In this document: piece after piece, positions 1 to 9,025 of the stretch
Layout: each line of letters starts with the position of its first letter
Numbering within the stretch: position 1 is the first letter of the stretch
Source: Embleya sp042956465
Lineage (GTDB): Bacteria; Actinomycetota; Actinomycetes; Streptomycetales; Streptomycetaceae
Assembly (NCBI RefSeq): GCF_042956465.1
Contig: NZ_JBIBGL010000004.1
Coordinates: 434,001-498,000, forward strand
Reading direction: 5' to 3'
Length of the DNA stretch: 64,000 bases
Notes under the pieces: generated by a model
Databases searched by the model: none
Told to the model about the DNA's origin: nothing
The model's input: the letters and a program-made list of their open reading frames with translations, nothing else
Position numbers and translations under genes: made by a program

Positions 1-61
1 TCCGGCGATCGAGCCGCTTTACCTTCGGGTGATCTTCAGTCACGGACGGTAGAGATTTTTG

Positions 62-91
62 TTGACTGGACAGCCATCCAATTGAAAATAT
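62..91 (+). promoter_or_regulatory. Candidate promoter of the lanthipeptide operon
   Basis: An AT-rich patch in otherwise very GC-rich DNA lies just upstream of the LanM gene. It has a good -35 (TTGACT, 62-67) and a weak -10-like AAATAT (86-91) 18 nt later. The -10 is poor, so this is an inference from position and base composition. Confidence 0.35.
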
Positions 92-118
92 GGGGCCGCG
101 CATCGCGGTGGTGCGTAT

Positions 119-3100
119 GTGTCCGTTGGTGCCTGGGGGCCCTTCATGCCGGATGTCACCGTCTCGTCCCAAGTGCCGCAGGGGCTGCCCGTGTTGGGCG
201 ATCCGGCGTGGGCGCGGGCCTTGAACCTGGTCGAGCGCGCGGCGCTGGGGGGCGAAGCCGCCGGGGAGGCCGAGGAAAGGGCGCTCAGACGGCTGGCCAG
301 ATGGCGCGGCCCGGACCCGGGGTGGTTACCGGCGCGGCTCGCGGTGCTCGGCGAAGGGTGGGACGAGGCCCGGCTGTTCGCGCTGTTGGCCGAGCCCACC
401 GGGCAACTCGCCGAGAGGGCGGGGCGGGTGCCCGAATGGTGGCAGGCCCTGGAACGCATCCTGGGTCGGGAGGAACCCCCGGCGGCGGGCGCCGCGGCCG
501 GCCGGCACAGCGGAGTCGTGTCGATCGTACGGCCGTTCGTGGCCGACGCACTCGACCGGCTGCGCGCCGAGTTGCCGCGGGAGAGCGCGGACGGGCTGTG
601 CGGCGACATCGGCGACGCGCTGGGCAAGTCGCTCGTCGTGGCCGCGTTGCGGACGCTGGTCCTGGAACTCAACGTGATGCGGGTGAGTGGGAGGCTCCGC
701 GGGGACACGCCGGTGGAGCGTTTCGGGTCGTTCGTCGAACAACTCGCCACCGCGACGGGGCGGGCGGGGCTCTTCTTCGAATACCCGGTGCTGGCACGGC
801 TGTTGGCGCGGCGTACCGAGCAGACGGTGACGGCCGTGACGGAGGTGTTCCGCCGCTGGAACGCGGACCGGGAGGCGATCGGGTCGGCGCTGTTCGCCGG
901 GAGGGACCCCGGGACTCCCGTCTCGATCGCGCTCGGTGGCGGGGACACCCACGGAGGCGGCCGGGCGGTGGCCGTGTTGCGGTTCGCCGGTGGGCAGCGG
1001 TTGGTCTACAAGCCGCGGCCGTTGGGGGTACACGCCCGGTTCGGCGAGTTGCTGGCGTGGTTCGACGAGCGGATCGGCGGGATGGGACTGCGCGTTCCCG
1101 CGGCGCTGGAGCGTGACGCGTACGGGTGGATCGAGTTCGTCGAGCCGGCCGAGTGCGGTTCGGCCGACGAGGTGGCGGACTACTACCGGCGGTTGGGGGC
1201 GTTGCTCGCCCTGCTGCATGCGGTCGAGGGCGCCGACTTCCACTACGAGAACCTCATCGCGCACGGTGCGCAACCGGTGCTCCTGGATCTGGAGGGGCTG
1301 CTGCATCCGCACCGATTGCCCGGAGTCGACGAAGAGGACCCGGCATCCGCGGCGCTGATGTCCTCGGTGATGCGGGTGGGGCTGCTGCCCATCGTGCTGT
1401 CCGGCGAGATCGGCGAGTTGGACATGGGCGGGGTCGGCGGGGACCGCGGGGCCGCACTGCCGTTCGCGGCGCCCGCATGGGAGGACCTGGGCACCGACAC
1501 GATGCGGCTGGTCCGGACCCGGTCCGTCTTCGAGGGCTCGGACAATCGGCCGATGCTGGACGGGAAACCGGCCGAACCGACTCATTTCGTCGAGGAGTTG
1601 GTCGAGGGCTTCACCGCCGGATACCGCGTCGTCGAGCGATGTCGCGGCGAACTGCTGGGCGAGGAGGGATTGTTGGCCGGCTTCGCCGGACTGGAGGTGC
1701 GGGCGATCCTGCGGCCCACCCAGGTGTACGCGACGCTGCTGGACGAGGGCACGCATCCGGACCTGCTCCGGGACGCGCTGGACCGGGATCGGTTTCAGGA
1801 CTTCCTGTGGGCGATGTCGCGGCACGACCCGCAGTTCGCCCGCCTCATCCCGTACGAGCAGGCCGAATTGTGGGAGGGCGACGTCCCGATCTTCCACGGT
1901 CGGCCCGACTCGCGCGACCTGTGGACCGGCCGGGGCGAGCGGATCGCGGGCTACTTCGCGCAGAGTCCGTTGGAACGCGCCCGGGCCAAGCCGGCCGGCT
2001 TCGGCCCGGTCGACCGGGCCCGACAGGAGTGGCTGATTCGGGCCTCCCTGGCCACCCGGCCGAACGTCACGGCCGCCGAGCGCCCCGACGCCGAGGCCGC
2101 GACACACACGTACGCGCCGACCGTCCGGCCGGCGAACGACACCCCCGTCGCCGCCACCTTCCCACCGGCAAACGACATCCCCGCCACCACCTCCCGGCCC
2201 GCGAACGACAACCGCCACCCGTCCCCCGCCACGAACACGACCGCGGACGCCTGCCTGGAGGCCGCCACGCGCATCGGTGACCGGCTGGCCGCTTCGGCGA
2301 TCCGACGGGACGATCGGGTCTCCTGGCTGGGGCTCGCGCAGATCGGGGACGCCGGCTGGCAGGTGGCGCCGGCGGGTGGTGGTCTCTACGACGGCGCCGT
2401 GGGCATCGCGCTGTTTCTGGCCAGGCTCGGGGCGGTCACCGGCGAGCGGCGTCATCTCGACCTCGCGGTGCGGGCGTTGTGGAACATACCCGGGCTGCTC
2501 GACGGCCCGGCCGGAGCGCTCGGTGGTGCGGCGGGCTTCGCCGGGCTGCCGGGAGTGGCGTACGGGCTGATGCAGATCGGCGCGTGTGTCGGCGAGGACC
2601 GGGTGCCACCGGTGGCGGATGTCGTACGGCTGATCGCGCAGCGGTCGACGGAGGGCGGAGCGTACTCGCCGGATGTGCTCGGCGGTGACGCGGGCACCGT
2701 CGCGGCGTTGCTGGCCGTGCACGCGCACACCGGCTCCGCGCAGGCGCTGGAGATCGCCCTCGACTTCGGCGCCCGGCTCGTGGAGCGCGCCGAACCCCAG
2801 GCCGAGGGCATCGGCTGGCGACACGCGGCGCACCCGCAGGCGCTGGTCGGCTTCTCGCACGGTGCGGCGGGCATCGGCTGGGCCCTGGCCGGGCTCGCGG
2901 CGGTGGCGGGTGACGGCGCGATGCGGGAGGCCGCATGTGCCGCCTTCGCCTACGAACGCGCCGAGTACCGCCCCCGGTGGCGCAACTGGCCCGACTATCG
3001 GCACGACAGGCGGGCTCCGGACGCGCCGGTCTCGCACATGTACGGCTGGTGCCACGGCGCCCCGGGAATCGGTCTGGCCAGGGCCGACGTCCTGGGCCTG

Positions 3101-3460
3101 CACGACACGTACGACACTCCCGCCCTGCGCGCGGATCTGCGACTCGCACTGTCGGCGACCGTGCACGGCGCGACCGCTTCCGCCGCGCACTGCCTGTGTC
3201 ACGGCACGCTCGGCAACGCCGAACTCCTGCTGGTGGCCCGTGAACGCGGTCTCGCCGACGTTCCCGAGCCGACCGGGTTCGCCGCGGCGGCGATCGGGGA
3301 GGGCCCGCGCTGCGGCACCCCGCAGCACATCGAGACACCGTCGCTGATGACGGGCCTGGCCGGGATCGGCTACGGGTTGCTGCGCCTGGCGGCCCCGGAG
3401 CGGGTGCCCTCGGTGCTGCTGCTCCGGCCACCGTACGAGACGTGCGGGGCGAAGGGGTGA
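119..3460 (+). CDS. lanM: Class II lanthipeptide synthetase LanM
   Basis: Bifunctional cytoplasmic enzyme of 1113 residues that dehydrates Ser/Thr in a precursor peptide and then forms (methyl)lanthionine rings. The N-terminal half is a DUF4135 dehydratase with a VYKPR lysine motif and the DFHYEN active-site box (D..H..N). The C-terminal third is a LanC cyclase with zinc ligands Cys978 (GWCHGAPG), Cys1027 and His1028 (CLCHGTLG), so both halves look active. Between them, around residues 670-705, is a Pro/Ala/Thr linker with three PAND repeats. Leu70 is encoded by TTA (326-328), the bldA-dependent rare codon. The GTG at 119 opens the frame; ATG 146 is an alternative start. lanT follows with overlap, and the precursor gene lies 3' of lanT. 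Confidence 0.96.
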   Translation: MSVGAWGPFMPDVTVSSQVPQGLPVLGDPAWARALNLVERAALGGEAAGEAEERALRRLARWRGPDPGWLPARLAVLGEGWDEARLFALLAEPTGQLAERAGRVPEWWQALERILGREEPPAAGAAAGRHSGVVSIVRPFVADALDRLRAELPRESADGLCGDIGDALGKSLVVAALRTLVLELNVMRVSGRLRGDTPVERFGSFVEQLATATGRAGLFFEYPVLARLLARRTEQTVTAVTEVFRRWNADREAIGSALFAGRDPGTPVSIALGGGDTHGGGRAVAVLRFAGGQRLVYKPRPLGVHARFGELLAWFDERIGGMGLRVPAALERDAYGWIEFVEPAECGSADEVADYYRRLGALLALLHAVEGADFHYENLIAHGAQPVLLDLEGLLHPHRLPGVDEEDPASAALMSSVMRVGLLPIVLSGEIGELDMGGVGGDRGAALPFAAPAWEDLGTDTMRLVRTRSVFEGSDNRPMLDGKPAEPTHFVEELVEGFTAGYRVVERCRGELLGEEGLLAGFAGLEVRAILRPTQVYATLLDEGTHPDLLRDALDRDRFQDFLWAMSRHDPQFARLIPYEQAELWEGDVPIFHGRPDSRDLWTGRGERIAGYFAQSPLERARAKPAGFGPVDRARQEWLIRASLATRPNVTAAERPDAEAATHTYAPTVRPANDTPVAATFPPANDIPATTSRPANDNRHPSPATNTTADACLEAATRIGDRLAASAIRRDDRVSWLGLAQIGDAGWQVAPAGGGLYDGAVGIALFLARLGAVTGERRHLDLAVRALWNIPGLLDGPAGALGGAAGFAGLPGVAYGLMQIGACVGEDRVPPVADVVRLIAQRSTEGGAYSPDVLGGDAGTVAALLAVHAHTGSAQALEIALDFGARLVERAEPQAEGIGWRHAAHPQALVGFSHGAAGIGWALAGLAAVAGDGAMREAACAAFAYERAEYRPRWRNWPDYRHDRRAPDAPVSHMYGWCHGAPGIGLARADVLGLHDTYDTPALRADLRLALSATVHGATASAAHCLCHGTLGNAELLLVARERGLADVPEPTGFAAAAIGEGPRCGTPQHIETPSLMTGLAGIGYGLLRLAAPERVPSVLLLRPPYETCGAKG

Positions 3461-3462
3461 GC

Positions 3463-5763
3463 ATGCCGAAGTCCCCACCCACCACGGGGAAGACGCCGCC
3501 GCGCCATCGGCCGGGTCGGGTCACCGGGGTGGTCGCCTGGGTGATCGCGAGGCTGCGGCGCCGGACCCGGCGCGTGCCACTGCGCCAGCAACTGACCGAC
3601 ACCGAATGCGGCATCGCCTGCCTGGCGATGATCGCCGGATTCTTCGGTCGGCACACCACCACCGCGGACGGCCGAAGGCTGCTGGAGGCCGGTCGGGACG
3701 GCCTCTCGATCGGCAGGTTGATCGAGGTCGCCGGCGAACTCGGGCTGTCCGCCCGCGTCGAACGGGCCGATCCGGCGCAACTGCCGCCGGGCCCACTGAT
3801 GTTGTTCTGGCGCGGACGGCACTTCGTGGTCCTGGAGCGACGCTCGGCGAAGTGGGCCCACATCGCCGATCCGGCCGACGGGCGCACGCGCATATCGCAC
3901 GAGGAATTCGCCGCCGACTACAGCGGCATCCACCTGCGCCTCACCCCGCGCCCCGACTTCACCCGCCGGCTCGGGCGGCCGCGCGACTGGCCGATGGTGC
4001 GCTACCTGCGGGACGTCCTGGCGGTTCCCGGTACCAGGGGGCCGATGGCGGGCATCCTGCTGGCCTCGGCCGTACTGCAAGGCCTGGGCCTGGCCCTGCC
4101 GTTGGCCACCGCCTACGTGATCGACACCCTGCTGCCGGACCGGCGAACCGACCTGTTGCCCCTGCTGGCCGCGGGGGTGGCGGTCGTCGCGCTCGCCCAG
4201 GCCGTCACGGCGCTGACCCGCGGCTGGGTCGTGGTCACCCTTCGCACCCGGGCCAACGCGGTGCTCACGCCCGGCTTCATGACGCATCTGCTGCGCCAAC
4301 CTCTGTCGTTCTTCCTGCGCCGCTCGCGCGGCGATCTGCTGTTGCGGCTGGCCAGCGTGACGACCGCGCGCGAGGCGCTGACCGGTCAGCTGCTCATGGT
4401 GGCGCTCGACGCCTCGATGCTCGGCTGCTACCTGATCGGGCTGGCCGTGCTGGCACCCGAGTACGTCCTGGTGACGCTCGGACTGGGCGGACTGCAACTC
4501 GCCGTGATCATCGGCAGCTACGGGCGCCAGGGCAGACTCTCCCAGCGGGAGTTGACGGCGATGTCGCGTGAACAGGGCTATCTGGTCGAGACGCTCGACG
4601 CGGTGCTGCCGGTGAAGGCCAACGGAGCCGAGGGTCGGGCGCTGCGCCGGTGGCGGACGCTGTTCGAGGTGCACCAGCAGGCGAGCCTTCGCCGCGGGCG
4701 TACCTCCGCCGCCGTCGACGCGGCGTTGGGCACACTGCGGGTGATCTCGCCGCTGGTCCTGTTGACCGTCGGGGTCGGGCTGGTCCTGGACGGCGCGATG
4801 CAGGTCGGGGTGATGCTCGCCGCCAACGCGGTCGCCATCGCGGTGTTGGAGCCGTTGAACTCGGTCGCCACCGCCGGTCAGTCCCTGCAACTGGTCAGGG
4901 CGCAGGTGGAACGCATGTACGACGTGCTGGACTCGGAACCGGAACGCAGCGGGGAGGAGCCACTCCCGGGCCGCAGTCCCATCGGCGTCGAGCTGAGCGG
5001 GGTCACCTTCGGCTACGACCGCGAGGCCGCCCCCGTGCTGAACGACATCGCACTCACCCTGCCCCCCGGCCGCAAGATCGGGGTCGCCGGGCGCACCGGT
5101 TCGGGCAAGAGCACGCTCGCCCTCCTCATGCTCGGACTGCTCCTGCCCGACCGGGGCACGATCCTGCTCTCCGGGGTCCCGCTGGAACGCCTGGACCTGC
5201 CTGCGCTGCGAACGCATTGCGGCGCCGTGCTCCAGGACCTGTCGCTGTTCGACGGCAGCATCGCCGACAACATCGCGCTCGGCAGCCCCGAGTCGACCCG
5301 GACCGAGGTGGAGCACGCGGCCGTGCTCGCGGGTCTGCACGAGGACGTACGGCGCATGCCGATGGGCTACGAGACCAACGTCGGCGAGGGCGGCATCGCG
5401 CTGTCCGCCGGGCAGCGGCAGCGGGTCGCACTCGCCCGCGCGCTGGTGCACCGCCCCCGGCTGCTGATCCTGGACGAGGCGACCAGCCACCTCGACCCGG
5501 CCACCGAACGTGCCGTCGACGCGGCCCTGAACCGGCTGGAGATCACCCGGCTGGTCATCTCCCACCGGTTGTCGGCCATCGAGAACGCCGACGAGATCGT
5601 CGTGCTCGACGCCGGCCGGATCGTCGAACGCGGCCGGCACGCCGACCTGCTCGCCCTGGGCGGGCACTACGCCGACCTGTTCGGCCCCCGTTCCGCCGGA
5701 GCGCCGGAAGGCCCGGCCCGCTCCGGAGGCGACGGCGCGACCAGCGCCGTTCTCACACCCTGA
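3463..5763 (+). CDS. lanT: Lanthipeptide ABC transporter with C39 leader peptidase (LanT)
   Basis: Membrane exporter that removes the leader of the modified peptide after a double-Gly site and pumps the core out. The N-terminal C39 peptidase has catalytic Cys49 in TECGIACLAM, followed by the His in GRHFVVLE and the Asp in DPADG. Next comes an ABC transmembrane domain (about residues 185-460) and an ATPase with Walker A GRTGSGKST, signature LSAGQ (usual form LSGGQ) and Walker B LLILDEAT. ATG 3463 is chosen because GAAGGGG lies 5 nt upstream; GTG 3457 would overlap the lanM stop. Coupled to lanM. A working C39 domain predicts a GG-type leader, which the next gene has. Confidence 0.95.
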   Translation: MPKSPPTTGKTPPRHRPGRVTGVVAWVIARLRRRTRRVPLRQQLTDTECGIACLAMIAGFFGRHTTTADGRRLLEAGRDGLSIGRLIEVAGELGLSARVERADPAQLPPGPLMLFWRGRHFVVLERRSAKWAHIADPADGRTRISHEEFAADYSGIHLRLTPRPDFTRRLGRPRDWPMVRYLRDVLAVPGTRGPMAGILLASAVLQGLGLALPLATAYVIDTLLPDRRTDLLPLLAAGVAVVALAQAVTALTRGWVVVTLRTRANAVLTPGFMTHLLRQPLSFFLRRSRGDLLLRLASVTTAREALTGQLLMVALDASMLGCYLIGLAVLAPEYVLVTLGLGGLQLAVIIGSYGRQGRLSQRELTAMSREQGYLVETLDAVLPVKANGAEGRALRRWRTLFEVHQQASLRRGRTSAAVDAALGTLRVISPLVLLTVGVGLVLDGAMQVGVMLAANAVAIAVLEPLNSVATAGQSLQLVRAQVERMYDVLDSEPERSGEEPLPGRSPIGVELSGVTFGYDREAAPVLNDIALTLPPGRKIGVAGRTGSGKSTLALLMLGLLLPDRGTILLSGVPLERLDLPALRTHCGAVLQDLSLFDGSIADNIALGSPESTRTEVEHAAVLAGLHEDVRRMPMGYETNVGEGGIALSAGQRQRVALARALVHRPRLLILDEATSHLDPATERAVDAALNRLEITRLVISHRLSAIENADEIVVLDAGRIVERGRHADLLALGGHYADLFGPRSAGAPEGPARSGGDGATSAVLTP

Positions 5764-5795
5764 GGTACTCGCATCCCGAGAAGGAAGGACCGTCC

Positions 5796-6008
5796 ATGAA
5801 CAATCCGAACGACATCGACGACCTGATCCGCGCCTGGAAGGACGAGGACCGGCGCGAGGAACTGCCCGGCCTCGTCCACCCTTCCGGTGACATCGACCTC
5901 ACCATGATCTCCGGCGGCGACGTGCACACCGGCAAGTTCGCCCGCAGCACGTGGCTGTTGTCCGGCCCGCTCTGCGCGACCGTGTCCTTCGCGGCCGGCT
6001 GCTGGTAG
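5796..6008 (+). CDS. lanA: Class II lanthipeptide precursor peptide (LanA)
   Basis: 70-residue peptide starting at ATG 5796 behind a strong AAGGAAGG site and ending TAG 6006-6008. The leader is acidic (DDLIRAWKDEDRREELPG) and ends in MISGG at residues 37-41, the double-Gly site expected for the C39 peptidase of LanT. The predicted core, residues 42-70, holds Thr45, Ser51, Thr52, Ser56, Thr62, Ser64 and two cysteines (Cys60, Cys69), allowing two lanthionine rings, with a C-terminal Trp. Extra trimming after Arg50 is possible. The gene is the tail of a longer meaningless frame and is easily missed. lanA last in the operon is an unusual order. I do not recognise the core as a known lantibiotic. 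Confidence 0.92.
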   Translation: MNNPNDIDDLIRAWKDEDRREELPGLVHPSGDIDLTMISGGDVHTGKFARSTWLLSGPLCATVSFAAGCW

Positions 6009-6028
6009 CCGACCCGATCGACAGGCAC

Positions 6029-6060
6029 GGGCGGCCTCCCGGCACGGAGGGAGGCCGCCC
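6029..6060 (+). terminator. Hairpin terminator after lanA
   Basis: A perfect 12-bp stem (GGGCGGCCTCCC, 6029-6040, with its complement at 6049-6060) and an 8-nt loop sit 20 nt after the lanA stop. There is no U-tract, as is usual in actinomycetes. It marks the 3' end of the lanthipeptide transcript. Confidence 0.8.
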
Positions 6061-6488
6061 CGTGTCGCCGAGGGCGCTCGTGTGCCTGTTCGTACCGGGC
6101 CCGGAGCCGACGAGGCGGGCGATGCCGTGCTCGCCGGACTTCCAGGAGCCGGTGAACGTGGGCACCGCGATCGCACAGGGGGAAGGAAGCCGCTGCGATT
6201 CGGTCGCGGCGGCAGGTCGCGCTCCACTTCGCCCGCAGGGGCATCGGCCGGGGGGTGCATGCCCGGCGGTCATACATCCGGGCCACACACAACGAAGTCA
6301 TATGGCGACACTCAGTGCCCCGTCGGGTGAATGGTGACACGTGCAGCTCGACGTGTGCGCGGAGCGTATCGATTCGCCGCTTCGGGGCGTGCGAGGCGTG
6401 GGCGCCGGAGCGCTCGACTTCGTTTGGGTGCGCACCCGTCGGGCACGCGGCAGTTATCCGGTCCGTCCGACCGTGGGAGGTGAACGGT
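6061..6488. other. Intergenic region, no supported gene
   Basis: About 430 bases between the lanA terminator and the SRPBCC gene. Open frames here have no ribosome site and atypical composition. A small inverted repeat ACACGT/ACGTGT (about 6337-6356) is the only structure noticed. It should contain the promoter of the next gene. Confidence 0.5.
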
Positions 6489-6947
6489 ATGGCCGTCGTG
6501 ACCGAGTCCGTCGAAGTGGACGTCCCGCTGCACACGGCATATCTCCAGTGGACCCGGTTCGAGGATTTCCCGCAGTTCATGGACGGGGTCGAGGAGGTGG
6601 TTCGGCTCGACGCCCACCACCACTACTGGAAGACGTACACCGGAGGCGCGACCCGCGAGTTCGGCACCGAGACCGTCGAGGAACTGCCGGACGAACGTCT
6701 GTCCTGGCGCACGGTCTCGGACGAGCCCCGGCAGCATGCCGTCGTGACGTTCCGGGCGGTCGACGCGGCCCACACCGCGGTGAACGTCGTCACCGAGGTC
6801 GAACCCGAAGGGCTCGCCGAACCCGAGGACGGCGTACCGCCCTTCACGGACACCCGAGTCAGGGCGGATCTGCTGCGCTTCAAAAAACTCGTCGAGGCCC
6901 GCGAGAAGCACGGCAACGCCGAGCGCAGCCGGATCGCCCCGGACTGA
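6489..6947 (+). CDS. SRPBCC-fold protein (polyketide cyclase/dehydrase-like)
   Basis: 152 residues. The START-like helix-grip fold is indicated by the opening VTESVEVDVPLHTAYLQW, followed by FEDFPQFMDGVEEVVRLD and a C-terminal helix rich in Lys/Arg. Such proteins bind a hydrophobic ligand or act as cyclases; many small stand-alone copies in actinomycetes have no known ligand. ATG 6489 is preceded by GGGAGGTG at ideal spacing, while the upstream frame (from 6255) lacks support. It stands alone, so no pathway can be assigned. Confidence 0.85.
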   Translation: MAVVTESVEVDVPLHTAYLQWTRFEDFPQFMDGVEEVVRLDAHHHYWKTYTGGATREFGTETVEELPDERLSWRTVSDEPRQHAVVTFRAVDAAHTAVNVVTEVEPEGLAEPEDGVPPFTDTRVRADLLRFKKLVEAREKHGNAERSRIAPD

Positions 6948-7037
6948 CGCCGGTCCACGCCGAAGCCGGCCCTCTCAAGGTGGCAGGCCGGCCGGCCTTC
7001 CCGTGGCCGGACACCCGGGCTCCCGCACGGGCTGCGG

Positions 7038-7196
7038 CTATACGGGCTGCGGCTCGGGCTCCGGTTCCGGATCGGGGTTGGGCGGTACCGGTCCCGGGGG
7101 CGGCTCCGGCACCGGCACGGGTACCGGGTCGGGATCCGGCAGGGGCGACGGGCGCGGCGGGCGGGTGTCCGGGTCCACCGGCATGGGGATGGTCAT
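7038..7196 (-). CDS. Small proline-rich low-complexity protein
   Basis: 52 residues, opening MTIPMPVDPD and continuing as PDP, PVP and PEP repeats to the end, with roughly half the residues proline. ATG 7196 has a good site (GAGGGAG, 8 nt upstream), which argues that this is a real gene and not a repeat artefact. There is no signal peptide, membrane segment or Cys. The sequence suggests an extended polyproline chain; function unknown. It lies downstream of, and on the same strand as, the flavoprotein gene. Confidence 0.55.
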   Translation of the reverse strand: MTIPMPVDPDTRPPRPSPLPDPDPVPVPVPEPPPGPVPPNPDPEPEPEPQPV

Positions 7197-7351
7197 CGCG
7201 TTCACTCCCTCGGGTCGCTCGCCCAACGGCCTACCCGGATCCGGCACTATGATTCATCCACGCCGATCCTCCCCGTCGCGGGCGGCGCGCGGATCCGTCC
7301 GGATCCCGCGGTCGGCCCGCTCGACCGACAGCGGTGGTTGCGGGTCGCGCG

Positions 7352-9025
7352 TCAGTCCATCCGCCCCGGCAGTCGGTCCAGGATGGGTCCCAGGTCGAGC
7401 CCGCCGGGCAGGGTGCCGAACGCCAGACCTCGGTCGGGGGCCAGTCGGGAGGCGCAGAACGCGTCGGCGACCGCGGCCGGGGCGTGCCGCACCAGCAGGG
7501 AGCCCTGGAGGACGAGGGCCATCCGTTCGACCAGGCTGCGGGCCCGCAGTTCGATGTCCGGGGTCGGCGCCAGGTCGGCGCGAAGTGTGCGCCAGGCGGT
7601 GTCCAGGCGGGCGTCCGCGCCACGGGCGGCGTCGATTTCGGCGGCGAAGGCGGCCAGGGACTCGGGTTCGCGCCGGAGGGCGCGCAGGACGTCGAGGGCC
7701 TGGACGTTGCCGGAACCCTCCCAGATGCCGTTGAGCGGCGCGTCGCGATACAGCCGCGGCAGTCCCGAGGCTTCGTCGTATCCGTTGCCGCCCAGGCATT
7801 CCAGTGCCTCGACGACGGCCACGGGTTGGCGCTTGCACACCCAGTACTTGGCCACCGCGGTGGCCGTCCGCAGGAAGGCGCGTTCGTGGTCGTCGCCGCG
7901 CTGTGCCCGGTCGACGGCGCCGGCGACGCGCAGGGCGAGCGAGCTCGCGGCCTCCGACTCCACACCGAGGTCGGCGATCACGTTGCGCATCAGCGGCTGG
8001 TCGATCAACGTGCGGCCGAACACCGAGCGGTGACGCACGTGATGGGCGGCCTGTGCGAGGGCTGCGCGAATGCCGGACGCGGAGCCGAGGACGCAGTCGA
8101 GCCGGGTCATGGTGACCATGTCGATGATGGTGCGTACGCCGCGGCCCTCGGCGCCCACCGGCCAGGCGACGGTGTCGTCGAACTCGGGCTCGCTGCTGGC
8201 GTTGCTGCGGTTGCCGAGCTTGTCCTTCAGGCGCTGGATGCGGAAGGTGTTGCGGCTGCCGTCGGGCAGCACGCGGGGTACCAGGAAGCAGGACAGGCCG
8301 CCGGGCGTCTGGGCGAGGACCAGGAACAGGTCGTTCATCGGGGCGCTGGTGAACCACTTGTGGCCGCGCAACCGCCAGGTGCCGTCGGCGTGTTCGATGG
8401 CGGTCGTGGTATTGGCGCGTACGTCGGTGCCGCCCTGCTTCTCGGTCATCCCCATGCCCGCGAGCAGGCCGCGCTTGGACGCGGGCGCGCGCAGCCCGGG
8501 GTCGTAGCTGCGACTGGTGAGCAACGGCTCGTACACCGCGGCGAGTTCGGGTGCGGCGCGGAGCGCCGGGACGACGGCATAGGTCATCGAGACGGGGCAG
8601 CCGTGTCCGGCCTCCGGGGTGGTCCACACCATGAAACCGGCCGCGCGGGCCACGTGCGCGCCCGGGCGGGGGTCGGCCCAGGGGGCTCCGGTCAGTCCCT
8701 CGCGGACCGCGACGTCCAGCAATCGGTGGTAGGCGGGATGGAATTCGACCTCGTCGATGCGGTTGCCGTAGCGGTCGTGGGTGTGCAGGACCGGCTCGCA
8801 GCGGTTGGCCTGCTCCGCCCATGCCTGGACCTCCGCGCTGCCGGCGAGCCGTCCGACGCGGTGCAGGTCGGTCTCGTACCAGTCGGCGCCCTCGCGTCGG
8901 ATGCCCTCCAGCAGCACCGGGTCGTCGGCGACGTCGTGCCCCACCAGCGGCGGGGGCTGGTTGGTGACCTCGTGGGTGCGGGCGGTCGGGTTGCTGCGCG
9001 GCGGGGGTGTTGTCGGCACGGTCAT
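7352..9025 (-). CDS. Acyl-CoA dehydrogenase family protein, AidB-like
   Basis: 557 residues, close to the length of AidB (about 540) and longer than classical acyl-CoA dehydrogenases. Recognisable family motifs are GMGMTEKQGGTDVRAN (FAD-binding loop), GHKWFTSAPM, the VFGRTLIDQPLMR helix and LECLGGNGYDEASGLPRLYRDAPLNGIWEGSGN in pieces near the C-terminus. AidB-type flavoproteins bind FAD and DNA and are linked to alkylation damage; their in vivo substrate is unsettled. ATG 9025 has AGGAGG upstream and overlaps the stop of the TetR gene by 4 nt (ATGA), so the two are co-translated. Confidence 0.88.
   Translation of the reverse strand: MTVPTTPPPRSNPTARTHEVTNQPPPLVGHDVADDPVLLEGIRREGADWYETDLHRVGRLAGSAEVQAWAEQANRCEPVLHTHDRYGNRIDEVEFHPAYHRLLDVAVREGLTGAPWADPRPGAHVARAAGFMVWTTPEAGHGCPVSMTYAVVPALRAAPELAAVYEPLLTSRSYDPGLRAPASKRGLLAGMGMTEKQGGTDVRANTTTAIEHADGTWRLRGHKWFTSAPMNDLFLVLAQTPGGLSCFLVPRVLPDGSRNTFRIQRLKDKLGNRSNASSEPEFDDTVAWPVGAEGRGVRTIIDMVTMTRLDCVLGSASGIRAALAQAAHHVRHRSVFGRTLIDQPLMRNVIADLGVESEAASSLALRVAGAVDRAQRGDDHERAFLRTATAVAKYWVCKRQPVAVVEALECLGGNGYDEASGLPRLYRDAPLNGIWEGSGNVQALDVLRALRREPESLAAFAAEIDAARGADARLDTAWRTLRADLAPTPDIELRARSLVERMALVLQGSLLVRHAPAAVADAFCASRLAPDRGLAFGTLPGGLDLGPILDRLPGRMD

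Noticed and set aside
326..3478. Very long minus-strand open frame opposite lanM
   Set aside because: It is a codon-bias shadow of lanM, with low-complexity Arg/Gln/Pro-rich translation and no domain, while the plus strand has full LanM motifs.
4650..5795. Upstream part of the 452-residue plus frame ending at 6008
   Set aside because: It overlaps lanT in another frame and reads as Arg-rich noise. Only its last 70 codons, from ATG 5796, form the LanA gene.
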